Position numbers and translations under genes: made by a program. Below, piece by piece: positions 5,164-12,124 of a stretch of DNA of 12,124 nt. Every line of letters begins with the position of its first letter. Positions within the stretch are counted from its first letter, which is position 1. The notes below the pieces were generated by a model. That model searched no databases and had not been told where the DNA came from. It saw only the letters and a list, made by a program, of their open reading frames with translations. The DNA comes from Methylocystaceae bacterium. GTDB taxonomy: Bacteria; Pseudomonadota; Alphaproteobacteria; Rhizobiales; Beijerinckiaceae. The stretch covers positions 1 to 12,124 of the forward strand of contig PQAN01000151.1 of the NCBI GenBank assembly GCA_003105285.1. Direction: 5' to 3'.

Positions 5164-7428
5164 ATGAGTTCACGCCGACGGGGCGACGCACGCCTCTTGT
5201 TCTGTTTCGCCGCCGTCTGCGCATTGGCGGCGGCGCTGCCCTATTCTCAGCACTTCGCGACGGATCGACCGCCCGAGGCGAAGGCTCGCGACGCCGTACC
5301 GGCGCCGCTCGAGACCGCGGCGCCTCGGGCTCCGCGGTCGGACGCGCCGCCCGAATTTCCGAGTCTGCCGCCGGAGCCATCGGCGAGGGCCGGCGCTTCG
5401 AGCGCCATCCGCCAGCAGGACCGCAGCGGCGTCGGGCCCAATCTGCTCGCTTATGCGCCGGCCGACGGGCAATTGGATTTCAAGGTGACGCGAGAGCCGC
5501 CGCCTTTCGATCCGCTCGCGCTGCTCGGTCCGGATTACGAGGCTTTTTCCCTTGCGCTCGCGGCGTTCAAGGCCGGCGATTTCGCCGCCGCGGATCGGGC
5601 CGCCGCGGCGATCGGAGATCCCCTTCCGCTCGCCGCCGCGCAATGGGCCGGCCTGCGGCTGCACCCGCGCGAAGCGGGCTTTGCGCGGCTGTCGCGCTTC
5701 CTCGCCGAGCACCCGCAATGGCCCGCCGCCGATTGGCTGCGCCAGCGCGCGGAAGAGGCGTTGTTCGGCGACAAGCACCCCGACCGGGTCGTGGCCGCCT
5801 ATTTTGCCGCGACGCCGCCGAAGACGCCGGCCGGAAGACTGGCGCTGGCGCGCGTACTGCTGCGCGCGAACGATCCGTTCGAGGTCGCGGCCCTCGTCAA
5901 GGAGCTGTGGCGGGAGGACGACTTCAACGAAGCGCTCGAGACGGTCGCGAAGAAAGAGTTCTCCGGCTTTCTCGACGTCGCCGATCATAAATATCGCGCC
6001 GATCGGCTTCTCTACGCCGAGAAGAACGCGGCGGCGATGCGCGCCGCCGCGCTCGCCGGCAAGGACATCGTGCAACTGGCGCGGGCGCGCGTGGCGGCGT
6101 CGAACGAAAGCTCGAGCGAGAAGACCTTCACCGATCTTCCGGCCTCGGTGCTGAACGATCCCGGCCTGCTGTTCGCGCGCATCCATACGCTGCGCCATCA
6201 GGAAAAAATCGCCGAGGCGGCGGCGTTGATGCGCAATGCGCCGCGCGATCCTCGACTCGTCGTCGACGGCGACGCCTGGTGGACAGAGCGGCGCCTCATC
6301 GCCCGCAAGCTGCTCGACAAGGGACAGTTCGCGGAAAGCTATGAACTCTGCGCGCAGCATTCGGCGCGCTCCACGAGCTACAAGGTCGAGGCGGAATTCC
6401 ACGCGGGATGGATCGCTCTGCGCTTCCTGAATGATCCTCTCACGGCCCAGCGCCATTTCGAGCGGCTGACGAAGATCGCCGAAACGCCGATCCAGAAATC
6501 GCGCGGCGCCTATTGGCTCGGCCGGGCGCTCGAGGCGCTCGGCGCGCCGGAGGAGGAGGACGCCGCGCGCGCCGCCTTCGAGCAGGCGGCGGTCCATTCG
6601 ACGACATTCTACGGTCAGTTGGCGCGCGCGAGATTGGGCGCGCCCGACTCGCCGCTGCGGCCCGCGCCGCAGCCTGCGCAAGGCGAGGCGCGCGACGAGG
6701 CGGTGCGCGCGGTCGAATTGTTCTTCGCCGTCGACGAGAAGGAGCTCGCCGCGCCGCTCGCCGCCGAAGCCGCCAGACGATTGGTCGGCGAAGCGCAAGT
6801 GGCCGCGCTCGCCGAGGTCGCGCATCGCCGGCGCGACGCGAAAATCTCGCTGACGCTCGGCAAGCTCGCCTCCTACCGCGGCATGGCGATCGACGACGCG
6901 GCCTTTCCGGCCTATGGCGTTCCGCAATTTTCGGCGCTGCCCGGCTCCGCCTCGCGCTCCATCGTCTACGCCATCGCCCGCCAGGAGAGCGCCTTCGATC
7001 CGAAGGCCGTCTCCAGCGCCGGCGCGATGGGCCTGATGCAGATGATCGCCTCGACGGCGCGCCACACCGCGCATCAGACCCGCGTGGATTTCGAGTTGAA
7101 GCGCCTCATCGACGAGCCGGCCTTCAACGCGCAGCTCGGCGCGGCGCATCTCGGCATATTGCTCGGCGAGCACAAGGGCTCCTACATTCTCACCTTCGCG
7201 GCCTATAACGCCGGCGGCAAAAGGGTGAAGGAATGGATCGACGCCTATGGCGATCCGCGCAAGAAGGAGGTCGATCCGATCGACTGGGTGGAGCGCATCC
7301 CGATCAGCGAGACGCGCAACTACGTCCAGCGCGTCATCGAGAACCTCGTCGTCTACCGCGCCAAATTCGCCGATCGCGAGATCCGCCCGCCGCAAGGCGA
7401 CCTCGCGCGCGTGCATGCGGCGAATTGA
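5164..7428 (+). CDS. Slt70-type soluble lytic murein transglycosylase (periplasmic)
   Basis: A 754-residue enzyme that cleaves the MurNAc-GlcNAc bond of peptidoglycan with formation of 1,6-anhydro ends. Starting at ATG 5164, it has an arginine-rich N terminus (MSSRRRGDAR), then a hydrophobic signal segment (LLFCFAAVCALAAALPYS). A low-complexity Pro/Ala stretch follows (~40-95). Next come about 480 residues of Ala/Leu-rich helices, as in the superhelical U and L domains of Slt70. The catalytic SLT domain is at ~597-715, with the catalytic glutamate E608 in IARQESAFDP, GAMGLMQM at 618-625, and AYNAG at 680-684. The end of the domain (ISETRNYVQRVIENLVVYR) is typical. The exported form is probably soluble; the cysteine at AAVC does not make a good lipobox. 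It is divergent to dapA. Function is secure at family level; the specific gene symbol is not. Confidence 0.94.
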   Translation: MSSRRRGDARLLFCFAAVCALAAALPYSQHFATDRPPEAKARDAVPAPLETAAPRAPRSDAPPEFPSLPPEPSARAGASSAIRQQDRSGVGPNLLAYAPADGQLDFKVTREPPPFDPLALLGPDYEAFSLALAAFKAGDFAAADRAAAAIGDPLPLAAAQWAGLRLHPREAGFARLSRFLAEHPQWPAADWLRQRAEEALFGDKHPDRVVAAYFAATPPKTPAGRLALARVLLRANDPFEVAALVKELWREDDFNEALETVAKKEFSGFLDVADHKYRADRLLYAEKNAAAMRAAALAGKDIVQLARARVAASNESSSEKTFTDLPASVLNDPGLLFARIHTLRHQEKIAEAAALMRNAPRDPRLVVDGDAWWTERRLIARKLLDKGQFAESYELCAQHSARSTSYKVEAEFHAGWIALRFLNDPLTAQRHFERLTKIAETPIQKSRGAYWLGRALEALGAPEEEDAARAAFEQAAVHSTTFYGQLARARLGAPDSPLRPAPQPAQGEARDEAVRAVELFFAVDEKELAAPLAAEAARRLVGEAQVAALAEVAHRRRDAKISLTLGKLASYRGMAIDDAAFPAYGVPQFSALPGSASRSIVYAIARQESAFDPKAVSSAGAMGLMQMIASTARHTAHQTRVDFELKRLIDEPAFNAQLGAAHLGILLGEHKGSYILTFAAYNAGGKRVKEWIDAYGDPRKKEVDPIDWVERIPISETRNYVQRVIENLVVYRAKFADREIRPPQGDLARVHAAN

Positions 7429-7440
7429 CGAGCTTCCACT

Positions 7441-7456
7441 CCAGCGGCTCCGCTGG
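7441..7456. terminator. Short hairpin between convergent stops
   Basis: CCAGCGG and CCGCTGG (7441-7456) form a compact GC-rich stem between the transglycosylase stop and the DUF29 stop. It sits where a bidirectional terminator would be expected, but neither strand shows a T-run after it, so the call is weak. Confidence 0.35.
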
Positions 7457-7460
7457 CGGC

Positions 7461-7904
7461 CTACTCCGCATCCGGCCAGAAGCCGGGGTCCATGATTTGA
7501 TCGAAGGACCAGGGACAGGCCACAGGAAAGACTGCCGCGTCGAGGCCGGTCTCTCGCTGGGCGTCGATCGCAGCGCGGCGGTAGGCCTGGGCGATTGCCG
7601 CCTCCAACGCGGCTTTCAGGCTGGGATTATCGGCGAGATGGGACTCCACGTCCAAGCGCTGGCCTTCGACGCTGAGACGCCAGCTCCTGCCCCGCAGAGT
7701 CGGCTGAAATCTCCATTTGAGCAAATGCAGCAATAGGATGGTCAGCCGGCTCACGAGTTCGCGCTTCTCGGTCCGGCCCATGCTGTCGATCTCCTCGGCG
7801 ATACGGTCGATATCGGCTTGCATGAGCTTGCCGGCTCGCAGCAAGGCGGCCTGCTCTTTCGCCCAGGCGTGAAAATCGCTTTCATAGAGGGCGGACCGCG
7901 ACAT
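7461..7904 (-). CDS. DUF29 family protein, function unknown
   Basis: A 147-residue protein matching the DUF29 family by its pattern. It opens with LYESDFHAWAKEQAALLRAG. ADIDRIAEEIDSMGRTEKRELVSRLTILLLHLLKW and RSWRLSVEGQR follow, then LDAAVFPVACPWSFDQIM and DPGFWPD near the end. The fold is helical and there is no signal peptide or membrane segment. The family is common and often multi-copy in cyanobacteria and alphaproteobacteria; no activity is established. ATG 7904 has an excellent GGAGGAAG site just upstream. The gene follows the MFS gene by 110 bases on the same strand, so it may be either the last cistron of the cco operon or separately transcribed. A 9-bp inverted repeat lies in that gap. 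I infer no link to oxidase assembly. Confidence 0.88.
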   Translation of the reverse strand: MSRSALYESDFHAWAKEQAALLRAGKLMQADIDRIAEEIDSMGRTEKRELVSRLTILLLHLLKWRFQPTLRGRSWRLSVEGQRLDVESHLADNPSLKAALEAAIAQAYRRAAIDAQRETGLDAAVFPVACPWSFDQIMDPGFWPDAE

Positions 7905-7919
7905 TTGCTTCCTCCATCG

Positions 7920-7963
7920 CGAGGACATGGGGCCACCGCAGGGCCGCCGTGTCAATGTCCTCG
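7920..7963. promoter_or_regulatory. 9-bp inverted repeat just upstream of the DUF29 ribosome binding site
   Basis: CGAGGACAT (7920-7928) and ATGTCCTCG (7955-7963) match perfectly and are 26 bases apart. The near arm begins 15 bases before the DUF29 ATG, next to the GGAGG site. Inside the loop, two GGCC tetramers can also pair. It could be a leader hairpin that affects translation or an operator with half-sites 35 bases apart. Confidence 0.4.
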
Positions 7964-8014
7964 AGCGTTGTCCGTCGGTCGGTTAAACCGGACACATAAA
8001 TGGGCGCTCGGTCT

Positions 8015-9121
8015 TCAAAACGCCAGCGCGCCCGCCGCCGCCGCGGCCAGCAGGCACAGATCATGCGCCGCGAGCGCCGCGCGCGAAACGCGGCCCTGTT
8101 CGTGAAGCAGCCGCAGCGTCCCCACATTGGCGAGCGACCATGCGGCGCCGATCGCCATGAGGCCGATAGCGATCGCCGAGGGCGACGTCGCGGTGACGAG
8201 TCCCCAAAAAACGAGCGCCATCGTCGCCAGTCCGACGCCGAGGCTCGGCAGAGGTGGGAACAGCGTCGGCCAGCGCGCCGCGAGCGCGGCCGGGCCGTAC
8301 ATGGCGAGCAGATGCCAGGCCATCGCCCCGCCGATGAAGCTCGGCGCGGCGCGGCAGAGCGACAGCGACAAAGGCCCGTGCAGCATGGCGGCGGCCATGA
8401 GGAACCAAGCTGCGGCGCCGGCGATCGTCAACAAGACGAACCGCGCCGACAGGCCGGAAGCGGCTACGTCCTGTCGGCCTTCGCCGAAGGCGTGAGGCAG
8501 GCGCACGGCGAGCGCCAGGGAAAGAACATAGAGGATAGCGGCGCATAGCAATGTGGGGCCCGCGCCGCCGCCGAGCGAGACGCCGAGAAGCGTCACGGGA
8601 GGTGCGGCTATCGCCGCGAGGGCGCCGCCCGCGAACACGACGAGCCCGCCCTGCGCCGGCAGAGCCGAGCCGAGCGCGGCGATATGGCGATAGAACAGGC
8701 CAAACCCTTGCGCGAGACCGAGCCAGAAGGCGCTGAGGCACAAGGCGTAGAAATTCGCATTGGCGACGGCATGGACGCCGAGCGCTCCGCCGGCGACGCC
8801 GAGACTGGCGCCGAGCGCGAAAGCCGAACGGCGCCCATAGGCGTCGGCGAGCAGAGCGGCCGGAAAACTCGCGAGCGCCGCGCCGACGAGCAGCAGGGCG
8901 AAGGGCCAGCCGACGCGCTCCGCGCTCGGCGCGATCAGCCGCGCCGCGTCCGGCAGTTGCGACAGAACCAGCGCTTGCGCCAGAACCGACAGGCCGAAGC
9001 CGAGCGAGAGTTTCCACAAGGACCGACGATCGACGTCTTCGGACGCCGCGCCCGCGGGGCCGCAGACGCAGATCATTTCGCCGGGGCGCGCAAGGACGGG
9101 ATCGAGCTCCTCGACGCTCAT
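8015..9121 (-). CDS. ccoA: MFS transporter, CcoA-like copper importer
   Basis: A 368-residue inner-membrane protein with about ten to twelve hydrophobic helices and an MFS-type loop after helix 2 (LLADAYGRRSAF). Two motifs point to the CcoA/CalT copper transporters that supply Cu for cbb3 oxidase: M242-AAA-M246 (FLMAAAML) and H270-LLA-M274 (AWHLLAMYG). In the Rhodobacter capsulatus protein the corresponding MxxxM and HxxxM motifs have, as I recall, the same 24-residue spacing between second Met and His. The gene begins 3 bases after the ccoS stop, so it is almost certainly in the cco operon. Before helix 1 there is a ~33-residue cytoplasmic segment containing M16-I-C18-V-C20. No strong ribosome binding site is visible, as expected for coupled translation. 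The related riboflavin transporter RfnT is the main alternative. Transporter class is secure; copper specificity is inferred. Confidence 0.8.
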   Translation of the reverse strand: MSVEELDPVLARPGEMICVCGPAGAASEDVDRRSLWKLSLGFGLSVLAQALVLSQLPDAARLIAPSAERVGWPFALLLVGAALASFPAALLADAYGRRSAFALGASLGVAGGALGVHAVANANFYALCLSAFWLGLAQGFGLFYRHIAALGSALPAQGGLVVFAGGALAAIAAPPVTLLGVSLGGGAGPTLLCAAILYVLSLALAVRLPHAFGEGRQDVAASGLSARFVLLTIAGAAAWFLMAAAMLHGPLSLSLCRAAPSFIGGAMAWHLLAMYGPAALAARWPTLFPPLPSLGVGLATMALVFWGLVTATSPSAIAIGLMAIGAAWSLANVGTLRLLHEQGRVSRAALAAHDLCLLAAAAAGALAF

Positions 9122-9124
9122 CGC

Positions 9125-9277
9125 TCAGCGCTCTTCGACATCGTCGTCGGACAGCATCCGCGCGGCGGAGCCTTCGAGATCGTCATATTGACCCGAGTTC
9201 AACGACCAGAGGAAGGCCGCGAGCCCGATCGCGCCCAGGACGAGGGCGAGCGGAATGAGATAGAGCAAGACATTCAT
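9125..9277 (-). CDS. ccoS: cbb3-type cytochrome oxidase assembly protein CcoS
   Basis: A 50-residue single-span protein needed for putting heme and copper into the cbb3 oxidase. It has one membrane helix (residues ~2-25, LLYLIPLALVLGAIGLAAFLW) followed by the family signature SLNSGQYDDLEGSAARML and an acidic tail DDDVEER. Its ATG overlaps the ccoI stop in the four bases ATGA (9274-9277), implying translational coupling. It is followed 3 bases later by the ccoA-like gene. Size, motif and position leave little doubt. Confidence 0.96.
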   Translation of the reverse strand: MNVLLYLIPLALVLGAIGLAAFLWSLNSGQYDDLEGSAARMLSDDDVEER

Positions 9278-11532
9278 GTCGCGGCTCCGCTCTCTTGCGC
9301 GCGAACGTCGCACGCCGTCTCGGCGCCCTCGCCGCGCGCTTCGTCCGCCTGCCGCACGCGCCTGTCGGCGCGCAGCGCATTGAGCGTGACGAGCAGCGAC
9401 GAGCCGGACATCGCCGCCGCCGCGATGAGCGGCGTGAGCCACCCGGCGATGGCGAGCGGCACGGCGAAGGCGTTGTAGACGACCGACAGCGCCAGATTTT
9501 GCCGCATGAGGCGGCGCGCGCGAAGGCTCGTATCGATCGTCGTGACGATCGGCGCGAGTTTTTCGCCGAGAAACACCGCGTCGGCCGCCGCCTGCGTGAC
9601 CTGCGTCGCATCGATCGGCGACAGCGAGACGTGCGCGCTGGCGAGCGCCGGCGCATCGTTCAGCCCGTCGCCGATCATCAGGACCTTGCGCCCCTGCGCG
9701 CGCAGCGCCTCGAGCCGCGCGACCTTGTCGGCCGGCTTCAACGCGCCATGCCAATCCGTCACCCCGAGCGCGAGCGCCGCTTTTTCGACCGTCTCGAGGC
9801 GATCGCCCGAGAAGACGACGATCGCCAAGCCGCGCTGCGCCAGCGCGTCGACGACCTCTCTCGCGTCCGGCCGCAAGGCTTGCCGCACGAACAGCAGAGC
9901 CTTGCGTTCGCCATGCCGAAAGGCGACGACCGAAACATCGGGGTCCAGCGCGCCGAGCGCGGCGTAATCTTTCTCGAGACCGCAAAATTGCGGACTGCCG
10001 AGACGCGCTTCGACGCAATCGACGATGGCGGCCACGCCCCTGCCCTGCTCTTCGTTCGCCCCCTCGATCGGCGGCGAGCGGAGCCGCTCGCGCGCGACGG
10101 CGCGCGCCAGCGGGTGGCTGCTCGAATGCGCGAGTCTCGCGGCGATCTCGAGGACATCGGGATCGATCTGTCCCGCATTGGCCACGCGCGGCTCCGGCGA
10201 GGTCAGCGTGCCGGTCTTGTCGAAGGCGACGGTGTCGATCTCGGCGAGGCGCTCGATGGCGTCGGCGGAATTGAGCAGCACGCCCGCGCGAAACAAGGCG
10301 CCGCTCGCCACCACCTGCACAGCCGGCACAGCGAGAGCCAAAGCGCAGGGGCAAGTGACGATCAGCACGGCGATCGCCGTCACCAGCGCATCATGCGGCG
10401 ACGCGCCGAACGCCAGCCAGACGAGCGCCGTCGTCAGCGCCGTGAGATGGACGAAGGGCGCATAGAGGCGCGACACGCGGTCGGCGAGGCGCACATAGCG
10501 CGAACGCGCCGCGGTCGCCTTGTCCAGCAGACGCTCGATTTCATCCAGCACGGTGGCGCCGCCCGCCGCCTCGACGCTTATCGTCAGCGCGCCGCTGAAA
10601 TTGAGGCTGCCGGCGAAGACCTGATCGCCCGCAGCGACGCGCCGGCGCTGGCTCTCGCCCGTGACGATGCTCTCGTCGAGGCTCGACGCGCCGGCGAGCA
10701 CGACGCCGTCGGCCGGCAACCGCTCGCCCGGCCTCACCAGCACATGGTCGCCGCGCGAGAGAGACGCGAGCGGGACCAGGGATTGGCCGCCGTCGACAGA
10801 AATGCGGCAGGCGATCGGCGCGCGCAGCGCCGCGAGATTGGCGGCGACCGCACGCGTCTTGCGGCGCATGGCGTGGTCGAGATAACGGCCGAGCAGCAGA
10901 AAGGCGAGCAGCATGACGGCCGAATCGAAATAAGCGTGCTTCGCATGCGTCATCGTCTCGAACACGGACATGGACAATGCGAGCAGAACGCCGAGCGAGA
11001 TCGGCACATCCATGTTGAGGCGGCGCGCCCGCAGCGCGGCGAAAGCGCTGGCGTAGAACGGCTGACCCGCGAAGGCCGCCGCCGGCAGCGCGATGAGCGC
11101 CGAGACGCCGTGGAAGAAGTCGCGCGTCGCCTGATCTATGTCGGTGACGTTGCCGACCCAGACCGAGACCGACAGCAGCATGATGTTCATCGCCGCGAAA
11201 GCCGCGATGGCGAGGCATCGCAACAGCCGCCGCGACGTCGCGATCTCGTCGCGCTCCTTGCTCGCGAGCTCGAAAGGATGGGCGCGATAGCCCAAGCGCC
11301 GCAGCCTCTCCTGCACGACGGCGAAATCGAGCGGCCGATCCCTCCATTCGAGCGACAATCGCCGGTCGGCGTAATTCACGCGCGCGACGAGGAGATTTGG
11401 AACGTCCTTCAAAGCCGTCTCGATCTCTCCGATACAGGCGGCGCAGGTCATCCCCTCCATCGCCAGATCGAGGCGACAGGACCCGTCCGGGCGGCGGCTC
11501 GCCAGAGCGGAGAAATCGATATCGACGGCCAT
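9274..11532 (-). CDS. ccoI: Copper-exporting P1B-type ATPase CcoI/FixI for cbb3 oxidase
   Basis: A 752-residue P-type ATPase that moves Cu(I) from the cytoplasm outward to supply the CuB centre of cbb3 oxidase. In order: an N-terminal heavy-metal domain with MTCAAC (C30, C33), membrane helices from ~115, the actuator TGES at 291-294, and the metal-transport motif TCPCAL with C394-P395-C396. The phosphorylated aspartate D438 lies in DKTGTLT; the SHPLA loop has H473-P474, and MIGDGLNDAPAL begins near 619. All catalytic motifs are intact. The basic C-terminal tail (~720-752) is low-complexity. The FixI branch rather than the housekeeping CopA branch is inferred from the neighbours ccoH and ccoS and the single metal-binding domain. 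It starts 8 bases after the ccoH stop and overlaps ccoS by 4 bases. Confidence 0.96.
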   Translation of the reverse strand: MAVDIDFSALASRRPDGSCRLDLAMEGMTCAACIGEIETALKDVPNLLVARVNYADRRLSLEWRDRPLDFAVVQERLRRLGYRAHPFELASKERDEIATSRRLLRCLAIAAFAAMNIMLLSVSVWVGNVTDIDQATRDFFHGVSALIALPAAAFAGQPFYASAFAALRARRLNMDVPISLGVLLALSMSVFETMTHAKHAYFDSAVMLLAFLLLGRYLDHAMRRKTRAVAANLAALRAPIACRISVDGGQSLVPLASLSRGDHVLVRPGERLPADGVVLAGASSLDESIVTGESQRRRVAAGDQVFAGSLNFSGALTISVEAAGGATVLDEIERLLDKATAARSRYVRLADRVSRLYAPFVHLTALTTALVWLAFGASPHDALVTAIAVLIVTCPCALALAVPAVQVVASGALFRAGVLLNSADAIERLAEIDTVAFDKTGTLTSPEPRVANAGQIDPDVLEIAARLAHSSSHPLARAVARERLRSPPIEGANEEQGRGVAAIVDCVEARLGSPQFCGLEKDYAALGALDPDVSVVAFRHGERKALLFVRQALRPDAREVVDALAQRGLAIVVFSGDRLETVEKAALALGVTDWHGALKPADKVARLEALRAQGRKVLMIGDGLNDAPALASAHVSLSPIDATQVTQAAADAVFLGEKLAPIVTTIDTSLRARRLMRQNLALSVVYNAFAVPLAIAGWLTPLIAAAAMSGSSLLVTLNALRADRRVRQADEARGEGAETACDVRAQESGAAT

Positions 11533-11540
11533 CTCGCGCC

Positions 11541-12056
11541 TCACTCTATGCGGATGCGGCTCTTGGAGCGAAACACTTCGCGCCCGTCGCGCTCGGCCGA
11601 CACGACGAGGTCGCGCCAGCCGGCCTGGACGGCGGCCGGCGCTTCGTAGCGGCCGGGCGCCGTCTCGACGAGTTCGACGACGATGTCTTTCTTGCCGTCG
11701 ACCGGCGCGCGGATCGCCGCCGACACTCTCAAGCCCGAGATCGCGCCGTCCGAGGCGTCGCGCAGCGAGACGCCGACGAGGCTCTCGGCCGCGGATCGGC
11801 GCGTGAGAGACGCCTCGACCTTCCATTCGCGCGCGCCTTGTTCGCGCGCCACGGCGATGTCGCGGTTGTAAGCGAGCCCGCGCTCGTAGGCGTGGCTCGC
11901 GTCCTCGCCGCGAAAGGTGGTGACGGCGAAATAGATCATCGCGGCGTTCACGCCACCGACGAGGCCGAAGAACGCGACGAGCAGCGCGAGGACCTTTCCG
12001 CCAGTCAACCGGCGTCTCGAGCCGGCGTCGTCTCGAATCGAATTTGCGACCGACAT
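11541..12056 (-). CDS. ccoH: cbb3 oxidase assembly protein CcoH/FixH
   Basis: A 171-residue membrane-anchored protein that associates with cbb3 oxidase subunits during assembly. A basic N terminus (RRRLTGGK) precedes one membrane helix (~22-47, LALLVAFFGLVGGVNAAMIY), so the C-terminal ~120 residues face the periplasm. FAVTTFRG and YERGLAYN right after the helix are characteristic FixH positions. The rest is a beta-rich FixH domain ending FRSKSRIRIE. ATG 12056 has a strong GGGAGGAG ribosome binding site (13-base gap to the upstream ccoG stop). The ccoI gene follows 8 bases after the stop, in the classic G-H-I-S order. Confidence 0.94.
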   Translation of the reverse strand: MSVANSIRDDAGSRRRLTGGKVLALLVAFFGLVGGVNAAMIYFAVTTFRGEDASHAYERGLAYNRDIAVAREQGAREWKVEASLTRRSAAESLVGVSLRDASDGAISGLRVSAAIRAPVDGKKDIVVELVETAPGRYEAPAAVQAGWRDLVVSAERDGREVFRSKSRIRIE

Positions 12057-12069
12057 TGCGCTCCTCCCT

Positions 12070-12124
12070 TCACGGCCAGACGAACACGTCTTTGGCGCTG
12101 ACGAGCATATCGCTCTCCAGATCC
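12070..12124 (-). CDS. ccoG: C-terminal end of probable cbb3 oxidase accessory protein CcoG/FixG
   Basis: Only the last 17 codons and the TGA are inside the window; the residues read DLESDMLVSAKDVFVWP. The fragment is too short to identify alone. The call rests on position: same strand, 13 bases before ccoH, where ccoG (an iron-sulfur membrane protein implicated in copper reduction for cbb3 assembly) normally lies. An end such as DVFVWP is compatible with the C-terminal immunoglobulin-like domain of that family. Confidence 0.6.
   Translation of the reverse strand, partial: DLESDMLVSAKDVFVWP

Noticed and set aside
5170..7416. A 748-codon open frame on the minus strand opposite the transglycosylase gene
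   Set aside because: It has Arg/Gly/Ala-heavy low-complexity composition and no recognisable domain, and it lies wholly antisense to a gene with clear catalytic motifs. Long antisense frames are expected in high-GC DNA with this codon bias.
7969..7994. TGTCCG/CGGACA inverted repeat after the MFS gene as a terminator
   Set aside because: A 6-bp stem with a large loop and no U-tract does not reach the standard for a terminator.
9295..11649. A 784-codon open frame on the plus strand opposite ccoI
   Set aside because: It is a mirror of the ccoI codon pattern, extremely Arg-rich with no domain, while the opposite strand encodes every P-type ATPase motif in order.
1..12124. CRISPR arrays, tRNA or rRNA genes, insertion sequences, prophage or defence systems
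   Set aside because: I looked for regular direct repeats, tRNA-like cloverleafs, transposase or integrase motifs and known defence domains, and saw none.

Overview
The window reads as chromosomal DNA of a high-GC alphaproteobacterium, most likely of the order Hyphomicrobiales (Rhizobiales). The grounds are the gene order rsh-rpoZ-NYN-uracil-DNA glycosylase-smpB-dapA, a FixGHIS-type cbb3 oxidase assembly cluster, an Rsh beginning MMRQYELVERV, and strong G/C third-position codon use. A methanotroph relative (Methylosinus/Methylocystis-like) is possible, but the window holds no marker that decides this.

Layout. Bases 1-1087 (minus strand) carry the N-terminal half of a bifunctional (p)ppGpp synthetase/hydrolase and, upstream of it, rpoZ. 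A 422-base divergent gap separates rpoZ from a plus-strand pair (1510-2767): a NYN-domain LabA/DUF88 protein and a family 5 [4Fe-4S] uracil-DNA glycosylase. The reading frame of the glycosylase overlaps the end of the NYN gene and has no ordinary start codon. Converging on this pair are minus-strand genes: a small XRE regulator, smpB and dapA. A 113-base palindromic element and an unusual terminator-like hairpin lie between dapA and smpB. A divergent control region (4820-5163) separates dapA from a plus-strand Slt70-type lytic transglycosylase.

From 7461 to the right edge all genes are on the minus strand. In transcription order they are the tail of ccoG, then ccoH, ccoI, ccoS, a copper-transporter-like MFS gene (ccoA-like) and a DUF29 gene. 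The cco genes are packed with 13, 8, -4 and 3 bases between them, so they are almost certainly one transcript. CcoG/H/I/S mature the cbb3-type cytochrome oxidase. CcoI moves copper out of the cytoplasm for the CuB site, and the adjacent MFS protein has the MxxxM and HxxxM motifs of the CcoA copper importers. Import and export of the same metal would then be encoded in one operon. The structural genes ccoNOQP would be expected just beyond the right edge.

Most of the window is conserved housekeeping and cofactor assembly. I see no clear undescribed multi-gene system. The items most worth a second look are the ccoA-like gene inside the cco operon, the glycosylase with no canonical start, and several perfect inverted repeats in the intergenic spaces.
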